Source of the DNA: Actinomadura meyerae
GTDB taxonomy: Bacteria > Actinomycetota > Actinomycetes > Streptosporangiales > Streptosporangiaceae
Assembly (NCBI RefSeq): GCF_900188445.1
Contig: NZ_FZOR01000064.1
Coordinates: forward strand, 1 to 34,437
Reading direction: 5' to 3'
Length of the DNA: 34,437 nt
Shown here in pieces: positions 7,678-13,971 of the stretch. Each line of letters opens with the position of its first letter. The stretch's first letter is position 1. The position numbers and the translations under genes were made by a program. The notes under the pieces are model-generated. The model was not told the DNA's origin. It saw nothing but the letters and a program-made list of their open reading frames with translations, and did no database searches.

Positions 7678-8124
7678 GGACCCTCCGAAGGTTCCGAACG
7701 CGATTCTAGAGCGCCGATCCTAGCTTCGGCGGCCCACTTCGAACAGGCCCCGGCGCCGACCGGTCCGATCCAGTTCGGCGTGGCCCGATCCGCCGCGGCG
7801 CGGCCCGCCCGGCATATCCGGAGGCGAAAGGGCGGAATCGTCCAGGGACTCGCGTCCCATCCTTTTCGGGACGCGAGTCCCTTGCCTCTTCGGCGGACTG
7901 TCCCGGCCTTCCAAGGGTCAATTCCCCGTCCATTCCCGCGCTTTGCCCGCCGACCGGGTCGCATGCCTTCCGGGGCGTGCGCCGGAGCGGCCTGATCCGG
8001 CCACGGCGCGCGCCGCCACAGCCCCCGTGCCGCACCGCCGCCTGGCTGCGAAATATGCCGCCACCTGCGGCGACATGAGACGGCGGGACGGTTCCGGCGT
8101 GCCGGAACCGGCGAACGGCCCGGC
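7678..8124. other. 447-bp divergent intergenic region
   Basis: This region separates the DUF7065 gene (leftward) from the ubiquitin-like operon (rightward). It holds a -10-like element for the left gene (7703-7708 on the minus strand) and a strong inverted repeat at 7844-7882. Short frames here look like shadows: they are arginine/proline-rich without family content. It is the only long spacer near the operon and so the natural place for its promoter and control sites. Confidence 0.7.
7844..7882. repeat. 15-bp inverted repeat made of two GGGAC-N4-GTCCC dyads
   Basis: The arms 7844-7858 and 7868-7882 are perfect reverse complements around a 9-nt loop. Each arm is itself a dyad (GGGACTCGCGTCCC at 7845-7858 and GGGACGCGAGTCCC at 7868-7881). 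Because it sits between two divergent genes it is not a terminator for either; a pair of operator sites for a dimeric regulator, or a structured leader, fits better. Confidence 0.75.
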
Positions 8125-9486
8125 ATGAGCGACCAAGATCACAAGTCTGGGCGGGACGGGATTGGCAACGCGCCAATTAATATCGGTGGCGCTTGCGGCG
8201 GGGCCTGGTTCGGGGGCGGACTGCGGGGGTGTCGATACCGGGTGGAATTCTGGAGTCTGATCGGGGGCGCATTGCTCACCGGACTGGTGAGCATGATTCC
8301 GGAGGCGCTGACCGAGGAGCTGCGCACGCGGGGCGTGCTGCGACAGCAGCGTGAGGGGGCGCGGCTCAGCGAGATCGCCGACCGGCGCCGGCACGCGGCG
8401 CAGCTCGCGTACCTCGCCGAGAAGCACCGGCGGGAGGAACTGCTGGTGCGCTACCGGAGCCGGGCGGCGCGCTACCCGCTGGGCGAGGTCGGGCGGCTGC
8501 GCGACCTCACCGGCGACGACCGGCGGCCCGCCGTCCTGGTCTCGCCGCCGGTCCGGGCGGGCGACGCCGTCCGGCGGCGCATTCCGGGCCTCGTGCACGA
8601 CGCGCTGCACGACGTGGACGGCTTCGTCCGCCACGCCGCGCTGCACACCGGCGCGTTCGTGAGCGACGGCGGCGTCAGCCGGGCCATCGAGGGGTCGGTC
8701 GGCGCGGCCGAGATCAGCGCGCTGGAGTTCTCCGGGCGCCCGGCGATCCTGGTGTACTTCGAGGCCGACGGCGACCGGCTCGACGCGTTCGCCTACCTCG
8801 GCTCGGTCTTCCCCACCGAGGACGGCCCCGCCGGGTTCCCGGTGCGCATCGCCGGCTTCGCCTGGGGCGGCGGGCCGACGACGCGGGCGGACGGCTCCCT
8901 GCCGACCTGGCCGCACGTCAACCTCCGCGAGCTCGACCACCCGGACGAGATGGTGATCGCCGCGCTGGTCGCCGCGTTCGTGGTGAGCTGCGTGGAGGCG
9001 TACTGGCACATGCAGGGCGTCCGCGGCCTGAGGCTGCGACCGGCTCCGGCGCCGCCCTCGCTCGCATCCGCCTCCCCCGCGCCCTCCTCCCCTGCGCCCC
9101 CCTCGCCCGCGCCCCCCTCGCCCGCGCCCTCCTCGCCCGCGCCCTCCTCGTCCGCGCCCTCCTCCCCAGCGCTGCGGGGCCGGTCGCTCATCGACAGCGT
9201 CGCCGAGGACGGCTCGGTGTTCGGCCACCGCGTCGAGACGGAGGCACTGGCGCTGCTGGACCTCGGGTTCCAGCCGATCGAGACCGTGGAGTACGGGCCG
9301 GACCGGGTGGCGCTCATCGCGTCGCGCGACGACCTCGCCGTCTCCTTCCTGCTCGACGCGGACTTCCCCGCGAGCCCGCCCGAGGTGTTCTACGTCGACG
9401 CCGGGGGCCGCGAGCACGTCGCGCTCGACCCGGCGGTCTGGTCGCCGCGGCACAGCCTGGCCGAGATCGTGGAGGCGCTCCGGTGA
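8125..9486 (+). CDS. Membrane/coiled-coil protein with an inactive E2-like (UEV/RWD) C-terminal domain
   Basis: First gene of the ubiquitin-like operon; 453 aa. A hydrophobic segment (FWSLIGGALLTGLVSMI, 42-58) is followed by a charged helical stretch (about 60-115), then a central domain of unknown family (about 130-305) with a second hydrophobic run MVIAALVAAFVVSCVEAYW (276-294). A Pro/Ala/Ser-rich linker (306-350) leads to residues 355-453, which read like the second half of an E2 fold: LDADFPASPPEVFYVD, then VALDPAVWSPRHSLAEIVEA. In active E2s this last motif is ICLD...WSPALTI; here Ala433 takes the place of the catalytic Cys. It may therefore bind modifier or E2 without transferring it. 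ATG 8125 has only a weak GGCGA upstream; GTG 8242 is an alternative. The stop overlaps the next start (GTGA). Confidence 0.7.
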   Translation: MSDQDHKSGRDGIGNAPINIGGACGGAWFGGGLRGCRYRVEFWSLIGGALLTGLVSMIPEALTEELRTRGVLRQQREGARLSEIADRRRHAAQLAYLAEKHRREELLVRYRSRAARYPLGEVGRLRDLTGDDRRPAVLVSPPVRAGDAVRRRIPGLVHDALHDVDGFVRHAALHTGAFVSDGGVSRAIEGSVGAAEISALEFSGRPAILVYFEADGDRLDAFAYLGSVFPTEDGPAGFPVRIAGFAWGGGPTTRADGSLPTWPHVNLRELDHPDEMVIAALVAAFVVSCVEAYWHMQGVRGLRLRPAPAPPSLASASPAPSSPAPPSPAPPSPAPSSPAPSSSAPSSPALRGRSLIDSVAEDGSVFGHRVETEALALLDLGFQPIETVEYGPDRVALIASRDDLAVSFLLDADFPASPPEVFYVDAGGREHVALDPAVWSPRHSLAEIVEALR

Positions 9487-10700
9487 GCGAGCACTACATC
9501 GTCCGCGTGTACGAGTCCGAACTCGAACTGATCACCGACGAGACGTCCGGCCACCACGAACTGGAGACGGGCGGCAACCTGTTCGGCCTGTTCAGCCACG
9601 GCGGCGGCCCGACGGTGTTCCTCGCGACCAGGCCGGCGGGCAAGGTCGGCAAGTCCCCGACGTCGCTGGCGCTCGACCCGGAGGTGACGCGGCTGCTGGA
9701 GCAGCTCGCCTGGGAGCGGTTCGGCGTCCAGTCCATCGGCATGTGGCACTCCCACCACTGGATCGGGCTGATGGAGCCGAGCCGGGGCGACCGGGAGCGC
9801 ACCCGCCGGTCCGCCGAGCGGTACCACCGCCCGCAGTACACCGAGATCCTCGCGAACTTCGTCGGCGTCCAGGGGACGGCGGACACGGCGGTCCAGCTCA
9901 CCCCGTTCTTGTACGTGGACGCGCGGAAGCTGGTCCGCGCCGAGGCCGTCATCCAGGTGCTGCCCGGCGTGAGCCCGCTCCGCCGCGCGCTCGCCGAACT
10001 GGACGTCCGGCCGCCGCTCACCGAGGCACTGCGGCCGCCGGGCCAGGTGCCGGCGCACGCCTACCGGCTTGCGGCGTCCCAGGGAACGGCCTCCACCCGC
10101 CGCCGCCGGCGGCGGCGGCTTCCCGGCCAGGGCATCGGAGAAGAGCCCGGCGCGGGCATCGACGAGGTCGCCGACGACCGGCCGGAGGGGCCACCGCAGG
10201 GCGCGGACGCACCGCAGGGCGGGGAGGCGCCGCCCGCGGACGGGACGGCCGCTCCGGACGGGGCGGCTCTCCCGGCACCCGCCGAAGAGCGCGTGGACGC
10301 CGGACCGGAGGATGCCGGGCCGGAGGATGCCGGACCCGAAGACGCCGGACCGGAGGATGCCGGGCCGGGGCCGGTGCACCCGGGCCTGCGGCCGATTCCC
10401 GACCTCGCCGACTACGTCGTGCGGTACGTGCAGCCGGTGACAGGGCAGCTCCCCGCCGATTACCAGGTGGAGCTCGAACCGAGCGGGGAGCACGAGGTCT
10501 TCGTGATCGTCAGGCTCCGCGGCGGTCGCAGCCAGGCCGTGATACGCACCGGGTGGGACGGCCGCCGTGCCGTCGCCACGCATTGCCGGATCCAGGCCCC
10601 GCGGAGCCACGTCGACTGGCCGCCGGGCCTGCACGGGCGGACGTTCGAGCTGCACGAGCCGCTCTCCTGGAGCATCCAGCACCTCGGACGCCTGCCCTGA
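9483..10700 (+). CDS. JAMM/JAB deubiquitinase-like metallopeptidase with extra C-terminal domain
   Basis: The 405-aa product has a complete JAMM active site: Glu28 in ELETGGNLFG, then H89-S-H91 in GMWHSHHWIG, and S100-x-x-D103 in PSRGD. That is HxH-x8-SxxD, as in zinc isopeptidases that cut ubiquitin-like modifiers from targets or trim their precursors. Residues 1-165 form the JAB domain. A run of basic residues (TRRRRRRRRLPGQG) and an acidic low-complexity linker with five 5-residue DAGPE-type units (about 272-296) follow. The last 100 residues (about 303-405) form a separate beta-rich domain I do not recognise; it could be a substrate-binding or E2/RWD-like fold. The GTG start overlaps the previous stop by 4 bp, and the next gene starts 30 bp downstream. 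Confidence 0.85.
   Translation: MSEHYIVRVYESELELITDETSGHHELETGGNLFGLFSHGGGPTVFLATRPAGKVGKSPTSLALDPEVTRLLEQLAWERFGVQSIGMWHSHHWIGLMEPSRGDRERTRRSAERYHRPQYTEILANFVGVQGTADTAVQLTPFLYVDARKLVRAEAVIQVLPGVSPLRRALAELDVRPPLTEALRPPGQVPAHAYRLAASQGTASTRRRRRRRLPGQGIGEEPGAGIDEVADDRPEGPPQGADAPQGGEAPPADGTAAPDGAALPAPAEERVDAGPEDAGPEDAGPEDAGPEDAGPGPVHPGLRPIPDLADYVVRYVQPVTGQLPADYQVELEPSGEHEVFVIVRLRGGRSQAVIRTGWDGRRAVATHCRIQAPRSHVDWPPGLHGRTFELHEPLSWSIQHLGRLP
10296..10370 (+). repeat. Five 15-bp repeats encoding a D-A-G-P-E linker
   Basis: Five in-frame 15-nt units (starts 10296, 10311, 10326, 10341, 10356) encode DAGPE four times and DAGPG once. Third-position differences between copies show it is older or more diverged than the 18-bp repeats at 4528 and 22768. 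Confidence 0.9.
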
Positions 10701-10715
10701 GGCGGGACGGGAAAC

Positions 10716-10725
10716 GGGAAGGGGA
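10716..10725 (+). promoter_or_regulatory. Shine-Dalgarno deciding a TTG start
   Basis: GGGAAGGGGA ends 5 nt before the TTG at 10731 and fixes the start of the E2-like gene. Confidence 0.7.
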
Positions 10726-10730
10726 CACAC

Positions 10731-11180
10731 TTGGCCTGGGACGGCTACCAGCAGATGCGGCTCGCCCAAGAGCGCGCGGGCCTGCGCCGGTACTGCCCTT
10801 CGTTCAGCTTCTACGACACGCTGGGCGACACGTTCGTCGCCGGGCACTGGACGAGCAACAACAACCGGTTCTACCGCATCCAGATCGACGTGCCGCCGGG
10901 GTACCCCGACGAGTGCCCGAGCACGTACATCACGGCCCCGCTCCCGCTCATGGACTGGTCCGGGACCAGGACGATCGAGTCGTACGGGAACAGCCACGCC
11001 ATGCACGTCTGGCAGACCGACCGGCCCGGCTGGCCGAAGATCTGCACCTACCGGCCCGCGACCTGGTCGGCGGCGCACTCCATGCTCAAGGTCATCCGCA
11101 AGGCGGAGCTCTGGCTGTTCGCCTACGAGTGCCACCTGCAGGAGGGCCGCCCCATCCAGGACTTCCTCCTCGACGCCTGA
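10731..11180 (+). CDS. E2-like ubiquitin-conjugating protein
   Basis: 149 aa, third gene of the operon. The start is TTG 10731, supported by GGGAAGGGGA at 10716-10725 with 5 nt between; the next ATG (codon 9) lacks such a site. The chain follows the E2 layout: an N-terminal helix, strands ending in FYRIQIDVPPGYPDECPSTY (the strand and P-x-x-P region), an insert with H89/H92, then KICTYRPATWSAAHSMLKVI, where Cys105 sits where E2s carry the catalytic Cys before the W-S helix. C-terminal helices run to FLLDA. A canonical HPN is not present; histidines at 89 and 92 precede the Cys by 16 and 13 residues. It probably accepts a modifier from the ThiF/E1-like protein encoded two genes on. The E2 assignment rests on motif order, not on an alignment. 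Confidence 0.75.
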   Translation: MAWDGYQQMRLAQERAGLRRYCPSFSFYDTLGDTFVAGHWTSNNNRFYRIQIDVPPGYPDECPSTYITAPLPLMDWSGTRTIESYGNSHAMHVWQTDRPGWPKICTYRPATWSAAHSMLKVIRKAELWLFAYECHLQEGRPIQDFLLDA

Positions 11181-11221
11181 TCCCCGCGCGACGACCGCGG
11201 CCGACACCCACGGGAGCCCCC

Positions 11222-11416
11222 ATGAGTGACAAGCACGACGACATCCGACGGTTCATGGAGGAGACGAAGCGGCAGGGCGGCACCCCGCCGGCCGGCAAGC
11301 GGCTCGTGCAGAACCCGCAGACCGGCAAGTTCGAGGTCCGCACGGTCGGCGAGCGGCTCGGCGACGACGTCCCGCAGTTCGACGCCGAGGACATGAAGGC
11401 GTTCGGACGTGGCTGA
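11222..11416 (+). CDS. 64-aa protein ending in Gly, candidate modifier of the operon
   Basis: Fourth gene of the operon. The start ATG 11222 follows GGGAGCCCC, a weak site. The protein is charged (DDIRRFMEETKRQGG), with a central GKRLVQNPQTGKFEVRTVG segment that could form a beta-hairpin, and an acidic C-terminus DAEDMKAFGRG. It is too short for a full beta-grasp fold of about 75 residues; size, polarity and terminal Gly recall the Pup modifier (also about 64 aa) in general properties, not in sequence. Sitting between E2-like and E1-like genes, and overlapping the E1-like start by 8 bp (11409-11416), it is the best candidate for the conjugated protein. It could instead be an E1/E2 accessory factor. 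No family recognised. Confidence 0.65.
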   Translation: MSDKHDDIRRFMEETKRQGGTPPAGKRLVQNPQTGKFEVRTVGERLGDDVPQFDAEDMKAFGRG

Positions 11417-12680
11417 GCGCCTCCCCCGGCACCTGGTGTTCACGGGCGCCGCGATGGCCGTCGCCGCCGGCGCCGCGGCCGGGCGGGCGCCCGCCCGGCT
11501 GGCGCTCGCCCTGCGCGACGGGGGCGACCTCGGCGTGGTCGACGGGACGCCCGGCCACGACGTGCTCGTCCTGCCCGGCGAGCCCGCGGACGGCCGCCCG
11601 CCCGCCGAGCCGGGCGTGCTGGCGGTCTGCTGGCAGGACGGCTCCGGCATCCGGGCGCACCGCGTCGCGGACGCCCGAGCAGGCGCGGGCGCCCCGGACG
11701 CCCAGGCGGGTGCGGGCGACGGGCCGCTCGACGGGACGCTCGGTGAGCCGATCGGGACGACGTGCGTCCCGGCCGAGGCGGACGCGCTGGAGCGGGTCCA
11801 CGGCATCCTGGAGACGGACGTGCTGAGCCGCCGGTCGGTGGCGGTGCTCGGGCTCGGTTCCGGCGGCGGCTTCATCGTCCGGGAGCTGGCGAAGGCCGGG
11901 GTGGGCCGCTTCCTGCTGCTCGACCACGACCGGCTGGAGGTCGGGAACGTCTCGCGGCACGAGTGCGGGCTCTCCGACGTCGGGCGCCTGAAGACGAACG
12001 CGATGCGGGACGTCGTCCACGACCACCATCCCGCCGCCCGCGTCCGCACCAGCGAGCTGCGGATCGGCGGCGCGACCCGGCACGAGCTGCGCGACCTGCT
12101 GCGCGCGGAGGAGACCGACCTCGTCGTCTGCGCGACCGACAACCGGGAGAGCCGGCTGCTGGTCAACCGGCTGTGCGTGCAGGAGGGGCTGCCGCTGATC
12201 CTCGGCGGCGTGCACCGGCGCGCGTACGGCGGCATCGTGCAGCGGGTGGTCCCCGGGGTGACGCCCTGCTACCAGTGCTTCGTGCAGGCGCTGCCTGCGG
12301 AGGCCGCCGACAACGAGATCGGCAGCGCGGGCGACGCGGCCCAGGTGTCCTACACCGACCGGGAGGTGGCCCCGCAGCCCGGCCTGTCGTCCGACATCGT
12401 GCCGATCGCCCTGCACATGGTGAAGCTGGCGCTGCTGGAGCTGCTCGGCGGGGAGTCGCCGACCTTCGCCTCGCTCGCCGCCGACCTCGTGGCCCCGATC
12501 CACCAGTGGATCAACCGGCGGGAGTTCGGGCACGCGGGGCTGCCGCCGATGGGGGTGTCCATCGACGAGCAGAGCGTCCTGCGCTGGTACGGCGTGCTGC
12601 TGCACCCGCTGGACGACTGCGCGGTGTGCGCGGTCCCGGCGGAGGTGAGCGAGGAGGACGCCGCCGCGTTCGGCGGCTGA
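11409..12680 (+). CDS. ThiF/E1-like adenylyltransferase
   Basis: The 423-aa product starts at GTG 11409, inside the end of the 64-aa gene. Residues 138-345 are the E1/ThiF/MoeB Rossmann domain: VAVLGLGSGGGFIVREL (nucleotide loop, 148-153), LLLDHDRLEVGNVSRHE (D172, N180, R183), LKTNAMRD (K195) and VVCATDN (D244), the residues that bind ATP-Mg and activate a modifier C-terminus. CYQC (287/290) and CAVC (404/407) form the usual zinc site. The first 120 residues form an unrecognised N-terminal domain with an Ala/Gly/Asp-rich linker. Several Cys (241, 256) could be thioester candidates, but a MoeB-like E1 may not need one. It ends in AAAFGG, resembling the tail of the preceding small protein. Last gene of the operon. 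Confidence 0.88.
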   Translation: MAERLPRHLVFTGAAMAVAAGAAAGRAPARLALALRDGGDLGVVDGTPGHDVLVLPGEPADGRPPAEPGVLAVCWQDGSGIRAHRVADARAGAGAPDAQAGAGDGPLDGTLGEPIGTTCVPAEADALERVHGILETDVLSRRSVAVLGLGSGGGFIVRELAKAGVGRFLLLDHDRLEVGNVSRHECGLSDVGRLKTNAMRDVVHDHHPAARVRTSELRIGGATRHELRDLLRAEETDLVVCATDNRESRLLVNRLCVQEGLPLILGGVHRRAYGGIVQRVVPGVTPCYQCFVQALPAEAADNEIGSAGDAAQVSYTDREVAPQPGLSSDIVPIALHMVKLALLELLGGESPTFASLAADLVAPIHQWINRREFGHAGLPPMGVSIDEQSVLRWYGVLLHPLDDCAVCAVPAEVSEEDAAAFGG

Positions 12681-12704
12681 GCCGGGGGCTGCGTCACCGC
12701 CGCC

Positions 12705-12753
12705 GGAGAACGAGCCGGAGAACGAGCTCGGGGAACGGGCCGGGGAACGGGCC
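12705..12753. repeat. Four imperfect 12/13-bp tandem repeats
   Basis: Units GGAGAACGAGCC, GGAGAACGAGCTC, GGGGAACGGGCC and GGGGAACGGGCC run head to tail after the operon. They are noncoding as far as can be seen, with no obvious role; there is no clear terminator hairpin for the operon here. Confidence 0.8.
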
Positions 12754-12809
12754 CCGGTATCTCACTGGACGGGAGGTGCGGGCGGTAGCGTGCCGCGCGG
12801 GCGGTTACT

Positions 12810-12827
12810 CTACCAAACAGTTGTTAG
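12810..12827. promoter_or_regulatory. TetR-type operator resembling a KstR2 box
   Basis: CTACCAA-ACAG-TTGTTAG is an inverted repeat with six of seven arm positions matching. It fits the published KstR2 motif AnCAAGnnCTTGnT at eight of ten fixed positions. It lies directly before the ribosome binding site (GAAGG, 12831) of the acyl-CoA dehydrogenase genes. That is where a repressor relieved by an acyl-CoA would act. The regulator gene is not in the window. Confidence 0.55.
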
Positions 12828-12840
12828 AAAGAAGGTGCTC

Positions 12841-13971
12841 ATGGATCTTGAGTTCGGGACGGCGGACGAGGCGTTCCGCGCGGAGGTGCGGGAGTGGCTG
12901 CGCGCGCACGTCCCGGCCGAGCCGCTGCCCTCGCTGGAGACCGAGGAGGGGTTCGCGGCCCACCGGGAGTGGGAGCGGACGCTCGGCGCGGCGCGCCTCG
13001 GGACGGTGTCGTGGCCGGAGGAGTACGGCGGCCGGGGCGTCTCGGTCCTGCAGTGGCTGGTCTTCGAGGAGGAGTACTACGCGGCGGGCGCGCCCGGCCG
13101 GGTCAGCCAGAACGGGATCAACCTGCTGGCGCCGACGCTGCTCAAGCACGGCACGCCGGAGCAGCTCGCGCGGATCCTGCCGCCGATGGCGGCCGGCGAG
13201 GTGATCTGGGCGCAAGCGTGGTCGGAGCCGGGCGCGGGCAGCGACCTCGCCGCGCTGCGCGCCACGGCGACGCGCACCGACGGCGGCTGGCTGCTGGACG
13301 GGCAGAAGACGTGGAGCTCCCGCGCGGCGTTCGCCGACCGGGGCTTCGGGCTGTTCCGGTCGGATCCGGAGTCGTCCCGCCACAAGGGGCTCACCTACGT
13401 GATGTTCCCGCTGGACGCCGAGGGCGTGACCGTGCGCCCGATCGGGCGGCTGGACGGCAAGCCCGCGTTCGCCGAGCTGTTCCTCGACAAGGTGTTCGTC
13501 CCGGACGAGGACGTCATCGGCGCGCCCGCCGACGGCTGGCGGGTCGCGATGGCGACCGCCGGGAACGAGCGCGGGCTGACGCTGCGCAGCCCCGGCCGGT
13601 TCACGGCGGCGGCCGAGCGGCTCGTCGAGCTGTGGCGGGAGCGCGCCGACCCGTCCGACACCGCGCTGCGGGACCGGGTCGCCGACGCCTGGATCAGGTC
13701 GCGCGCCTACCGGCTCAAGGGCTTCGAGACGATCTCGCGGAGCGACGACGTCGGCGCCGAGTCCAGCCTCAACAAGGTGTTCTGGTCGGAGCTGGACGTG
13801 GCGCTGCACGAGACGGCGCTCGACCTGCTCGGCCCGGACGGCGAGGTCGAGTCGGAGTGGCTGGAGAACTACGTGTTCTCGCTCGCCGGCCCGATCTACG
13901 CGGGCACCAACGAGATCCAGCGCAACGTGATCGCCGAGCGGCTGCTCGGCCTGCCGAGGGGTTCCCGATGA
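12841..13971 (+). CDS. Acyl-CoA dehydrogenase, larger subunit
   Basis: 376 aa. ATG 12841 is chosen over the upstream GTG at 12790 because AGAAGG lies about 6 nt before it and the family N-terminus (MDLEFGTADEAFRAEVREWL) begins there. The ACAD domains run in order: helical N-domain, WAQAWSEPGAGSDLAALRAT (the FAD/substrate motif), the mid beta-domain with GQKTWSSRA and KGLTYVMFPLD, and a C-terminal helical domain with IYAGTNEIQRNVIAERLLG. The usual YEGT catalytic Glu is Ala here, so the base may sit elsewhere or in the partner. Length and pairing with a shorter subunit resemble the heteromeric sterol-side-chain or FadE17/18-type enzymes. The stop overlaps the next start (ATGA). A KstR2-like operator precedes it. 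Confidence 0.9.
   Translation: MDLEFGTADEAFRAEVREWLRAHVPAEPLPSLETEEGFAAHREWERTLGAARLGTVSWPEEYGGRGVSVLQWLVFEEEYYAAGAPGRVSQNGINLLAPTLLKHGTPEQLARILPPMAAGEVIWAQAWSEPGAGSDLAALRATATRTDGGWLLDGQKTWSSRAAFADRGFGLFRSDPESSRHKGLTYVMFPLDAEGVTVRPIGRLDGKPAFAELFLDKVFVPDEDVIGAPADGWRVAMATAGNERGLTLRSPGRFTAAAERLVELWRERADPSDTALRDRVADAWIRSRAYRLKGFETISRSDDVGAESSLNKVFWSELDVALHETALDLLGPDGEVESEWLENYVFSLAGPIYAGTNEIQRNVIAERLLGLPRGSR

Noticed and set aside
9390..11207. 605-aa open frame on the minus strand through the JAMM and E2-like genes
   Set aside because: It runs antisense to well-supported genes, has no family motifs, and its composition is the Arg/Pro/Val-rich pattern typical of antisense frames in high-GC DNA.
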